Source of the DNA: Spirochaetaceae bacterium
GTDB taxonomy: Bacteria; Spirochaetota; Spirochaetia; Treponematales; Treponemataceae
Reading direction: 5' to 3'
DNA: 37,384 nt
Assembly (NCBI GenBank): GCA_017623685.1
Contig: JAGAOP010000036.1
Span: 1-37,384, forward strand
The translations under genes and the position numbers were made by a program. Under the pieces are notes generated by a model. That model saw only the letters and a list, made by a program, of their open reading frames with translations. It ran no database searches and was not told where the DNA came from. Shown one piece after another: positions 16,562 to 26,126 of the stretch (positions are counted from its first letter, which is position 1; each line of letters starts with the position of its first letter).

Positions 16562-19500
16562 TTATTCTGAAACCCATGTACCAAATTCAAGATTTGAACC
16601 AAGATAACCAACAACAGGCTTTCCTTCACTATTGAAGTCTAGACATACATTTTGGAAGGTTGCAGCACCTCCTTGAGGAACTGTAATTGCAGGAACCGTC
16701 ATATATTCCCATTTTCCTGTTGTATATCCTTCATCATCAACACCAGGTACTACAGTTTCAATTCCATTTACAGCTGAATTTGCATAAGCAAGTTTAATAG
16801 AATCTTTACCACCGGCTTCAGTTGCATTATAGTAGGCAATGTAAGGAACATTGTCTTTCAATTTAATTTGTGTCCAGTTACCCACAGCTGATGCTTGGTC
16901 AACTCTAACCATTTCATACTCAGTTTCTAAGAAATGTTTAACATAAATGTATACAAGATCTGAATCGCCAGAGTCGTAAGCTGAAATATGAACACCACCT
17001 GATGAATCAAGACACATAGAAACATAAGATCCGATATAGTCAGGGAATACAATTGAAGAGGTGTCAAATTCCCTTGCTGCAGATGGATTACTACCATCTA
17101 TAGATGTCGCAGAAACTTTCATTACCAAACGGCCTAAAGATTCGTCATAATAAACAATTACAACTCTACCCGCTCCTGATACATCAAAACTAAAATGATT
17201 TGAAGCACTAGTTGCTGCCGTAATTCGTGTTGCATTATAATCAGAGTCACCTAAAGTTGAAACTTGAGAATAAGTTCCACCATCAGTAGCATATCCACCA
17301 GAGAATAAAGGATAATCACCTTCGTTTCCTACTTTGAAATTACGGAAAATAAGTTCTTTATTAGTTGTATTTGCATCAAAATATAATTGATATATACTTG
17401 CAGCACCGGTAACTGAATTACCTTTTGCTATAATCTTAGGATACTGATATCTACCAAGTAACAATCCTTCACCATAATCCACATATTCCAATCTAATTGC
17501 ATTATTATTAGAATGACTAGGTTTCGATCCATCAAAACCACTATAAGTAACTCCATCTCCCCAACCTTTACCAGATGGATGTAATTCAGCAAATCTATCG
17601 TAAATATAAGCCATTGAAGATCCATCTCTGTTGTACAAAGTAATATGGTGGAATCTACCAGATTCATCACGAGCCATTCCCATTTGATCCCAAATAGAAG
17701 CTTTTATTAAGTATTCTGTATAAATTCTGCTACCATCTGTACCATTAATTTTAGCACGTTGTGGCATAGCATGAGAATCATAATATTTACCAGCACCACC
17801 ATCATCAATAATACCTTCAATGCCATCATCTCTTTCTGGATCTATTGGACCACCTTTTAAATCAATATATCCAAACACAGGGTCATCACCTTCCATTATC
17901 ATTGTAGGATAATAACCATTTTTAATACCTGTATCTTTCATATCAAAGAAGCGTAAATATCTATCATCATTTAATAGAATATTCTTTGTTTGAAAATAAT
18001 CAGGTTCGCGGTTTGGCATTTCACCATAGTCATCTATAGTTATAGTACCTTCTGTTCCTGTTGCAATAAAGCTACCTAGGGAATCATTATTATTCACATT
18101 GTTTAATGTTCTTATTCCGTTAGTAAATAATTCAACATAGCCAGAATTTGCCACATTATTTGAAAGTGTCAAAGAAGTATAATCTGTAGCAATATTAGAA
18201 TAAGCTATAGCTGTACCACTAGTACTGGTTGCTGTTTCCATAGATGCTGAATCGACTATTCTAACAGCACTTGGATTAAGGTTAAAACCGTTTACAGAAA
18301 TAAAGTTCGCTGTTGTTCCTTTAATTACAGAATATTTACCACTAGCTGAACGAATATTATTCGCCTTTAACCCACTTAAAGTTCTGTTTGGAGTTGAAAT
18401 TCCTGTTATGTAAGGAACAATATCCATTTGATAAGTTGGCTTATTGTAATCATTTTGACCAAGAGTTCCTTGTTTAGTAGAAGGAGAAATATTAATAGCG
18501 GAATTGGTATGATCCACAGCCATTACTTTAAAATCGACATCAAGGGCAGCCACATTTGTAATCTTTGAAGTATCAAAACTCAATGTCCAAACTACTTTAT
18601 GTCCCTCTTGGTTTAGGAATCCACCGTCAACTTCATCTTCTGAAATAGTTACTTCCCAACCATTGCTTTCAATAGTAGCAGTTGGAAGAATCCACCCTGT
18701 ACCAATTTTATAATAAGCAAACTGGTAATAACCACTTGAAACACCAGAAGAACCATATCCACTATTTGTTACGTAATTAGTTGGAGTAAATCCAGGTATT
18801 TGCATCCACAAAGATGAAAGTCGAACATCGTCGTAGGCATATCCTCTAATTGTAATTCTTCCAGAAACCTTTGGATCTATGTCATAAATTCCAGTTCCTG
18901 ATTCTGTAAAAATAGTGTCAGGCAAATCGGATTCAAATTCAATGTGGCCATTTTTACTACTATTGGCATAGAGAGAATTATCCTTGCTACCTTTCCAATA
19001 GAATGGGTCAATTACGATTTTTGATGATACTGCATCTGTTAAGTCCTGTTTCAACGTGGCATTTAGCACTGTCCATTGAGAATCCACACCAGGATCTGTT
19101 TCTTCTGTACTATCCCAGAAACTAAACCTATATGTATTTGTACTGTCTTCGCCATCTGCACCAATAGTATTATTTGTAAGAGTAAACCCGTCATTTATAT
19201 CGAATACCTGTACTGAACCAGTTTCAGCCACATTTAAACGTTCTCCGGAAGTACTCTTACTGAATCGATAATACATCGGTTCTGTGCCACCGACAAATTG
19301 AGGTTTAACCGCTAATCCAGATTTTACAGTCCAAGTTCCAGTGTTCAAATCCCAAATGTCTGTACCAAATTCAGTGTTTCCTGTACCATCTTCGTTAAGT
19401 AGCAAATAGAATGTAGTGTATTCTTTTTCTTCGTAAGAACCGTTACCACTTAAGTCTGTTCCTAATTTTACAGAGGTAATTCGGGGTCTATTGTTCGATA

Positions 19501-22500
19501 CTGTTGAAGTAACCTGTCCAAAGCGGCTGTTACCTGCTTCGTCAAAGGCCACAACACAAACTTGAATAGGACCATCTGGTATATTCTTTGAATTTACACT
19601 AATATCCCAGGTGTAGTCATAACCACTCTTTGAGTAGGTTTCTACCATATCATCGCCGTCATCATTTTTTACAGTACCATTTGAATTCAGGCTTTCACCA
19701 GTATTATCTAAAACCAAACCATAAACGAATTCAGCTTCTGTAAATTCAGTTGAACAAGATGGACTAAACTTAATTTCATTTCCATCTATATTGGAAATCA
19801 ATCGATAAATTCCACCAATCTTTACAAGTCCACCAGGGCGAATATTTTTGTTTGTTGAAGCTCCATCAAATGTTAAGAAGTCAGAACTACTTTCGCTACC
19901 GCGGCCTAAAGATGTTTTTTTAAGGACTGGCAAATTATCATCATTAATATATATGCTACCATTTGTTGCATTTGCACTCGTCATGGAAAGGTTAAGATCT
20001 GTTCTGTTATCCGAAGATTCCATTACATTGTAAACACGAGTCGTATCACCTTGGCGCTTAAAGAAAATAACCATTCTGTCAAAACCGCTTCCATCTTCGG
20101 AAACACGGCCAGCCAAAGTGAACAAACCATTACTGTTTTGTACAGCTTCTGTTGAAGAAAGAAGAATTCCCGTGTTGCCATATGCGTTTTTGTACAACAA
20201 TGGAGTATTAACTGTTGCTCCATCAAATATAGGAGCTTCGTTATCTATGTTCAAAGAAAAATCTCTAACCGAAGTTTTAGGAGATTCACTGTCATCATCT
20301 TCTGCCACAACATTTATAGTCCAACTTCCTGAACCGCCGTCGCTTCTAACAACAGGAATCTTCATATCGTACCAAGTGTTGTTTCCTATGGTATGTGCTG
20401 TAAACCAGTCGGATGTATTCAAATTACCATTGGAAGAACCAGTTACAGTAATTGCTTTTAATCCATCATCATCAGTTATGGAACCAGTTAAGAACCAATC
20501 TGTGCCTTTAATATACATATCTGTACTATATTCTTGTTCGGCTATAGCTTCTCCGTTGGAGTTAAAGCGTTTCAGTTTTAAAGAATCGTAAGAACCAAAC
20601 TGAGGTACACTATTGTTTACTGAAATATGAATTATATCAGACCAAGCACCAGCTAACTGACCATTTTCACTGTCATTATCTATTGCCACAGCTCTTACGT
20701 TTAGTGTAGCTCCGTTATTTTCAGAATAGTTCAAACCTGTAAGACCTGAAACTTGTAACGAAGAAGACCAACTTACTGAACCTGTAGCTTTTATACCATA
20801 TTGTCCAGATAGTCCCGTGATTTGCAAAGGAGTTATACCAAATAAGTTTTTATATAAAGCTGCATCTGTGTCATTTGCAGTTGCCCAATCAAAATCACCG
20901 TCACCATTTAGGTCATATTGTAACCAAACAGAATCTATACCTTCGTTATCTTCTGCTGACCCAGTAATACGAACAGTTCCACCCATAATAACGTAACCAA
21001 AATCTCCAACTATTTGGTCATGCCGTGGATAAGTAATTTCAACTCTAGGTTTGTCTGCATCTGGATTGTATCTAATTGTTGCAGCATCAGTTATATATCC
21101 TAAATTTCCTGCCTTGTCTGTAACCCTAAACCAAATTGGTAAGTCATACAAACCAGAACCAGAGCTTGTTTCATATCCAGAATATTTCGACTTCAAAGAA
21201 GATAAAGCAAAGTCACCAACATAATCTCCTAAATCGGTAAAGTTTATTGCCCAAGAAGTTGTATAGAAAGATGACATTTCCTTCCAAGAAGAAATAGTTG
21301 CTGGATTTGTAGTTCCGTACGGAGGCAACGCATATTGCATTGATAAAATACCAGAATTACCATTGGATTCATCTGCAACAAATCCACTCATTGAAACTTC
21401 GCCTGTAACTTCTGTTGTTTTTGAAGGAATAACGCTTGAAATTGAATCTGGTGAATCATTATCGATTATCACGACTCTAGAAAATTGACCAGTCATTCCT
21501 GATTCGTCTTTGGCAATAACTGTTATTGTGTATGATCCACTTGGTGAATTAGAAAGATCTAATAACTCAGTGTTATAATAATGATATTCAGAATAATTCA
21601 TAGTTGTAGAAGTCAAATTGCCAAGATTTGTTAAAGAAACAGACAAATTTCCTGGAGTTGTTACTGTGTCTTCTGCCTGTGTTCTAAAATATAGCTTGGA
21701 CATTGCACCGCCTGTTCCACCACCAAATACCATATTATTTGTAACGGCGGAAAAACTTGTGCCATCAGTAGAAACTTCTAATTCCAATACTGTCGGTGGA
21801 TTTGTATCAAGTCCGAAAGTTATAGGGTGCCAAACTTTTTCTACCGACTGATACTGAATATATGGACGTTCTAAAACATCATTATCCTCATTATAAATGG
21901 TAAATACTGTATTTTCTGTATCAACCACTTTGAAATATGCAATATATGATCCATCTGTTCCTGTTGATTCAAAAGAATACAACCAGTTTCCATCAACAAT
22001 GGTTAATTCCTGCCAATTACTATCATTAAAAGAATCCCCTTCTCTTACCACTTGAATATAAAAACCATCTATTCCATCATCATCTGTAACCGTACCCGAA
22101 ATTTCTGCACTACGTAAAATTGTTGTACCGGCAGTATTTACGTTACTTAGTTTTACAAGAGGTCGGTCTGTGTTTTGGTCTGCAGAAAGCATAAGAGTAT
22201 CATCTGTTGTGGAATTGCCTGCTTTATCAGTAAAAGCTACCATCAATAAAATCTGAATACCTGCTTTGCTACCGTCTCTGTCAAATGTTGCGGAATCAAA
22301 TACGCTTGTGTCAAATCCAGAAATTGTCCACATTCCACCTACCATAGGACTAATATTCAAGCCATCTATTTTCACATCGCTATCTACTGTATTACCAATA
22401 GTTTTAAAATTATCGCTAGTATCTTTTGCATAAAGAATTGGCATTGCCCCTTCTTCGATGTTTACATCTGTAACAGTTCCAGTAATAGTGATTGTTTTGT

Positions 22501-25500
22501 TCACTGTAGCATTTGAATTATGAGAAGTATATATCACACCAGGAGCTGTAACATCCCGAATAAAACTTCCAAGTTTTACATCTTCTGTAGAATTTCCTGC
22601 TACATCTTCTAATCTTAGATATAAAGTGTGACTATTTTCTGCAAAACTAGAAATGTCAACGTTAACAGAGGATTCTCCATTTACCAACAGTGTACCAGAT
22701 GAAATAGCCAATGCTTTTTCAAAACCGTGACTTGTTCCTATATAATATTTACTTAACCCACTAGTTGCATCAGAAGCTGTAAAGGTTACTGTTACATTGT
22801 TAGATGATGTTACAGAATCTGCTACATCTAAATTGTAACTTTCCAAAACAGGGGCTTCTGTATCAATATTCAAAGTTGAAATTAAGAAAGAAGCAGGATT
22901 TTCAGCTTTATCTTTCAAGGTGAGTGAAACAGTATGAGAACCTTCAAAACCGAAACTTTCTGTTACGTTAAAGTCGTTGAAAGGTGTAACAATTACTTCT
23001 TTCTTTGTAGATTCATCACCTTCGTCTAAATAATAAGTCATTGTAATAGAACTAAGATTTGCTTCTGTAATACTTCCACTTAAAGTCAAAGCTGATTGAG
23101 TAAACCAAGGCTTTGAACCTTGTGCCAAAGGATATGAAACCTTTGTACTTCCTTGGGAAACATAAACTGTTTGTAACTTAGGTGAGTTCTTGTCTACCTT
23201 ATAAGAAACGCTAGTTTCAGCTTGACGATTATAAATATCTGTAACTCGATAAGTCTGAGTATAAATTGCACTTTCATCAACTTGAGAATCAAGTAAAGCA
23301 ACATTACAACTCCAGTTTCCATAGTTATCGCTAGTTGTAACTGAAGGAGCAGGATTCAAAGTGAGTTCTGCATTGTTCTTTTTGACAGAAACCAATTCTA
23401 CAGAAGCAATTCCATTCGCATCACTTGCAGTTCCTACAACTGTTACAGATTGAGAAGCAAATTCGCTAGATGGTGATGTTATTGCTATAACTGGAGCGTC
23501 ATCATCTATATTAAATGTAACTTCAGATGTTGTTTCTTCTAACCCATTAATATCAGTTAAAACAAAACATACTGTATGGCTTCCACTTGTTCTTTTTTCT
23601 TCTGGTATTGTATAAGATATAGACTGAGATGTAGTTCCGTTAAGTTGGGCTTCTGTGTAAAGTTCAATTGGTTCTTGATCATCTAGTTTAATCTTTACAG
23701 ATTTTAGCCCATCATCGTCTTTTGCTGTACCATATATTGTCCAGCTTCCCATACCCAAAAGATTCTGTGCAGAATTATTATCTTCGATTAAGTTAGAATA
23801 AGAAACTGTTGGTTTATCTGTAGCTTGGTTTATATACACTGTTTTTTCAACTGGATTACAAGTATTACCGGCTGAATCTGTTGCTGTAACGATGATTTTT
23901 AGATTACGCAAATCTATAAAAAAGGAATTATCTGTTGTGTCCAATTCTAAAGTAAAAGCAGCAGAAGCATTAAGTGTTCCAGAAACCACGGGAACATCTC
24001 CAAAGTTTCCTTGCTCATCCTCTAAAAATAAATCGTATTTTACACCATCTACAGCTTTGAGCATATAATTATCAGATATAGTACCTTGAATTTTTATACG
24101 CCCGTTTACGTTATCAACCCTAATTCCGTCATCTACTAAAGGTGAAATAGTGGAAATAGTTAAATCTGGATCTTTTGTATCTAAGTTTACATATCTTACA
24201 ACACCAGCACCTGTTTCATTGTTTACGCTATCAAAAGGTGTAAAGGTTAATGTCATTGAATACAAATCTTCCCCTAAAGGTGTTGCAAAACAAGTCTCAT
24301 CAATATTTACTGTCCAGTTTCCGTCTTCGTCTATAGAAATTTTTTCTGTTGGAATAGACACATTATTGTAACCGCTAACAATTGTTCCAGTTGAATCAGT
24401 TACTGTAATGTTACAACTTTTTAACTCTGGCAATCCTTCTGCTGAATACAAAAAGATTTTACCACTATAGGTTAATTCCATTTCGTTGATTACAGAATTA
24501 TTTTCAGGACCAGAAGAAACTTTTAATTCAGGCGGCTTATTATTTGAAATTACCCTAAAGCCATATCCGTTTACAGAATTGGGCAACAAGCTATTGGTTT
24601 CAAAATCTCGACCTTCTACAACAACATCGTAAGTATGGCCGCTAACAAGGACACCAATGGAAAGACTTATTGTGTAAGAAGTATCCACCATTTTTACTGT
24701 TGCTTTTTGCCTTTGGGTTTCCGCAGCAGTTTTTTCTGCCTCGGACATATTCGCTATATTTTCACTAGATTCATATAAAACTGCAACTTCTTGATCATTT
24801 TCTGTTAAAATTATCCTAATCGAATCTTCTACCAAATCAATGTTATCAGGACCAGGTGAAATAGAAACATTTATTGTCCCTTCATTAGATACGTCTGTAT
24901 ATTCTTCTCCACTTTTTATTGAATACCCACCAACGTCATAGGTAGGATTATTTTTGGGGTTTAATGAAAATTTTGAAAGCCTTTCTGATGAAACTTCTTC
25001 TGTCGGAATCTTGTAGCTATCAAGGATTCCCATAATATCTTGTATTTGACTCGCTGAGCCATAAGTTCCGTTCATTACTTTTATAATATCCTGATTGGTA
25101 AGCCCCAAACCATTATCGCTATAAATATCGTTATATATTTCTGAATATAAATAATATCCTGTGGAAATGTTCCCTTCTACTTCTCTTTCTCTTTCTCCTC
25201 CTCGACTTTCTTCTGGCGGATTATATTCTTTCGCTAAATCTTCTACTTCTATCCCACAATATATATTTTCTTTTGTTTCTTCCGCATCTCCATAATATGC
25301 CTTATATACTTGATACAGTTTTTTCTCGCGTTCGTTTGTCGGCTCCTCTGCATAATACTGCCCTACTATTAACTCTAACCCTACTCCTGATATATTCTGG
25401 AACCTTTGGGTTTCACCTATCTTTTCTAACCTTCCATCTTCTAACTTGTTATACGCTGTAAAATATAAAGCTCCTAATCCGGTGGTATCACTTATGTCAC

Positions 25501-25996
25501 CTGTTATTTTTATCGTTTGCCCAAAAGACGAATCTAACGATGGACTTTTTATTACTACTATTGGAGCTGTATTGTCTATCGTATACAATGATTCCGCCAC
25601 CGATGTTCTTGAGGCTGAGTCCTTCGCGGTTACTGTTACTCCGTATTCTCCATCCGGTATACTAAATTCTCCATCTCGCTTTTCGTTTATCACTACGGAC
25701 CAAGTTCCTTCCTTCTTGTCTACCTTCCCCTTGTATGGTCCATATTTTTTTCCCTTTTCTGTATTTGATGTGAACAATACACTTACTTCTTGAACATATG
25801 TTTCATCATCTGTTGTTCCTTTCATTGTGAATGTATTTCTTATTACTGCTCCCTTTCCTGGACTTGTTATAGCTACTACAGGAGGCTGTGTATCTACTGA
25901 TGTTCCAAGTCCTACTTCACAGTCAAAAAATGAAAAAGCTATTATAGCTACCAATACTAATATAGATAAATTCGTTTTAAAATTATTTTTTGCCAT
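16562..25996 (-). CDS. Giant Ig-repeat putative lipoprotein with propeller-like C-terminus
   Basis: A 3144-residue protein. I place the start at the ATG at 25996 because AAGGAGAAGGA stands directly upstream; the open frame extends to a GTG at 26020 that would swallow this site. A hydrophobic signal (about residues 8-24) ends in FFDC followed by EVGLG, so Cys26 may be lipidated, although Asp at -1 is unusual. Residues ~35 to 2400 are tandem Ig-like modules with TQPPVVAITSPG-type openings and repeated DDDG turns. A Glu/Tyr-rich insert occupies about 210-305. The last ~260 residues repeat a blade-like pattern (CLDSSGGVHISAYDSG, IKLKDNVPYIAYYN, VCLDFNSEGKPVVGY), suggesting a beta-propeller. The first ~300 codons use ATA, GTA and TTA far more than the rest. 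Probable surface or periplasmic fibre; ligand unknown. Confidence 0.75.
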   Translation of the reverse strand: MAKNNFKTNLSILVLVAIIAFSFFDCEVGLGTSVDTQPPVVAITSPGKGAVIRNTFTMKGTTDDETYVQEVSVLFTSNTEKGKKYGPYKGKVDKKEGTWSVVINEKRDGEFSIPDGEYGVTVTAKDSASRTSVAESLYTIDNTAPIVVIKSPSLDSSFGQTIKITGDISDTTGLGALYFTAYNKLEDGRLEKIGETQRFQNISGVGLELIVGQYYAEEPTNEREKKLYQVYKAYYGDAEETKENIYCGIEVEDLAKEYNPPEESRGGEREREVEGNISTGYYLYSEIYNDIYSDNGLGLTNQDIIKVMNGTYGSASQIQDIMGILDSYKIPTEEVSSERLSKFSLNPKNNPTYDVGGYSIKSGEEYTDVSNEGTINVSISPGPDNIDLVEDSIRIILTENDQEVAVLYESSENIANMSEAEKTAAETQRQKATVKMVDTSYTISLSIGVLVSGHTYDVVVEGRDFETNSLLPNSVNGYGFRVISNNKPPELKVSSGPENNSVINEMELTYSGKIFLYSAEGLPELKSCNITVTDSTGTIVSGYNNVSIPTEKISIDEDGNWTVNIDETCFATPLGEDLYSMTLTFTPFDSVNNETGAGVVRYVNLDTKDPDLTISTISPLVDDGIRVDNVNGRIKIQGTISDNYMLKAVDGVKYDLFLEDEQGNFGDVPVVSGTLNASAAFTLELDTTDNSFFIDLRNLKIIVTATDSAGNTCNPVEKTVYINQATDKPTVSYSNLIEDNNSAQNLLGMGSWTIYGTAKDDDGLKSVKIKLDDQEPIELYTEAQLNGTTSQSISYTIPEEKRTSGSHTVCFVLTDINGLEETTSEVTFNIDDDAPVIAITSPSSEFASQSVTVVGTASDANGIASVELVSVKKNNAELTLNPAPSVTTSDNYGNWSCNVALLDSQVDESAIYTQTYRVTDIYNRQAETSVSYKVDKNSPKLQTVYVSQGSTKVSYPLAQGSKPWFTQSALTLSGSITEANLSSITMTYYLDEGDESTKKEVIVTPFNDFNVTESFGFEGSHTVSLTLKDKAENPASFLISTLNIDTEAPVLESYNLDVADSVTSSNNVTVTFTASDATSGLSKYYIGTSHGFEKALAISSGTLLVNGESSVNVDISSFAENSHTLYLRLEDVAGNSTEDVKLGSFIRDVTAPGVIYTSHNSNATVNKTITITGTVTDVNIEEGAMPILYAKDTSDNFKTIGNTVDSDVKIDGLNISPMVGGMWTISGFDTSVFDSATFDRDGSKAGIQILLMVAFTDKAGNSTTDDTLMLSADQNTDRPLVKLSNVNTAGTTILRSAEISGTVTDDDGIDGFYIQVVREGDSFNDSNWQELTIVDGNWLYSFESTGTDGSYIAYFKVVDTENTVFTIYNEDNDVLERPYIQYQSVEKVWHPITFGLDTNPPTVLELEVSTDGTSFSAVTNNMVFGGGTGGAMSKLYFRTQAEDTVTTPGNLSVSLTNLGNLTSTTMNYSEYHYYNTELLDLSNSPSGSYTITVIAKDESGMTGQFSRVVIIDNDSPDSISSVIPSKTTEVTGEVSMSGFVADESNGNSGILSMQYALPPYGTTNPATISSWKEMSSFYTTSWAINFTDLGDYVGDFALSSLKSKYSGYETSSGSGLYDLPIWFRVTDKAGNLGYITDAATIRYNPDADKPRVEITYPRHDQIVGDFGYVIMGGTVRITGSAEDNEGIDSVWLQYDLNGDGDFDWATANDTDAALYKNLFGITPLQITGLSGQYGIKATGSVSWSSSLQVSGLTGLNYSENNGATLNVRAVAIDNDSENGQLAGAWSDIIHISVNNSVPQFGSYDSLKLKRFNSNGEAIAEQEYSTDMYIKGTDWFLTGSITDDDGLKAITVTGSSNGNLNTSDWFTAHTIGNNTWYDMKIPVVRSDGGSGSWTINVVAEDDDSESPKTSVRDFSLNIDNEAPIFDGATVNTPLLYKNAYGNTGILLSSTEAVQNSNGLFTLAGRVSEDGSGFDRMVIFFKRQGDTTRVYNVMESSDNRTDLNLSMTSANATNGSIYINDDNLPVLKKTSLGRGSESSSDFLTFDGASTNKNIRPGGLVKIGGIYRLISNIDGNEIKFSPSCSTEFTEAEFVYGLVLDNTGESLNSNGTVKNDDGDDMVETYSKSGYDYTWDISVNSKNIPDGPIQVCVVAFDEAGNSRFGQVTSTVSNNRPRITSVKLGTDLSGNGSYEEKEYTTFYLLLNEDGTGNTEFGTDIWDLNTGTWTVKSGLAVKPQFVGGTEPMYYRFSKSTSGERLNVAETGSVQVFDINDGFTLTNNTIGADGEDSTNTYRFSFWDSTEETDPGVDSQWTVLNATLKQDLTDAVSSKIVIDPFYWKGSKDNSLYANSSKNGHIEFESDLPDTIFTESGTGIYDIDPKVSGRITIRGYAYDDVRLSSLWMQIPGFTPTNYVTNSGYGSSGVSSGYYQFAYYKIGTGWILPTATIESNGWEVTISEDEVDGGFLNQEGHKVVWTLSFDTSKITNVAALDVDFKVMAVDHTNSAINISPSTKQGTLGQNDYNKPTYQMDIVPYITGISTPNRTLSGLKANNIRSASGKYSVIKGTTANFISVNGFNLNPSAVRIVDSASMETATSTSGTAIAYSNIATDYTSLTLSNNVANSGYVELFTNGIRTLNNVNNNDSLGSFIATGTEGTITIDDYGEMPNREPDYFQTKNILLNDDRYLRFFDMKDTGIKNGYYPTMIMEGDDPVFGYIDLKGGPIDPERDDGIEGIIDDGGAGKYYDSHAMPQRAKINGTDGSRIYTEYLIKASIWDQMGMARDESGRFHHITLYNRDGSSMAYIYDRFAELHPSGKGWGDGVTYSGFDGSKPSHSNNNAIRLEYVDYGEGLLLGRYQYPKIIAKGNSVTGAASIYQLYFDANTTNKELIFRNFKVGNEGDYPLFSGGYATDGGTYSQVSTLGDSDYNATRITAATSASNHFSFDVSGAGRVVIVYYDESLGRLVMKVSATSIDGSNPSAAREFDTSSIVFPDYIGSYVSMCLDSSGGVHISAYDSGDSDLVYIYVKHFLETEYEMVRVDQASAVGNWTQIKLKDNVPYIAYYNATEAGGKDSIKLAYANSAVNGIETVVPGVDDEGYTTGKWEYMTVPAITVPQGGAATFQNVCLDFNSEGKPVVGYLGSNLEFGTWVSE

Positions 25997-26046
25997 AAGG
26001 TTCCTTCTCCTTAAAAGCACCGAGAAAAAAAATTATTATTTATATT

Positions 26047-26075
26047 ATTATCGGACAAAAACTCCATTTTGTAAA
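26047..26075 (-). promoter_or_regulatory. Promoter of the giant Ig operon
   Basis: Minus strand: -35 TTTACA (26075-26070), 17-nt spacer, -10 GATAAT (26052-26047). It gives a leader of about 45 nt before the ribosome binding site and the ATG at 25996. It is back to back with the XPB promoter, so the intergenic region is divergent. Confidence 0.6.
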
Positions 26076-26090
26076 GTTTTTATTTTTTAT

Positions 26091-26119
26091 TGCCTTTTTT
26101 CGATTGATTGTGTAAAATT
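26091..26119 (+). promoter_or_regulatory. Promoter of the XPB operon, leaderless type
   Basis: TTGCCT (26091-26096), 17-nt spacer, TAAAAT (26114-26119). The ATG at 26127 follows after seven bases, with no Shine-Dalgarno between, so the transcript probably begins at or next to the start codon. Confidence 0.6.
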
Positions 26120-26126
26120 GAACGTT

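Noticed and set aside
25997-26020. Earlier GTG start of the giant lipoprotein
   Set aside because: It would encode the ribosome binding site of the ATG at 25996 and spoil the signal peptide.
25827-26126. Extra 100 residues upstream of XPB
   Set aside because: They overlap the 5' end of the giant gene and its promoter, and similarity to XPB begins at 26127.
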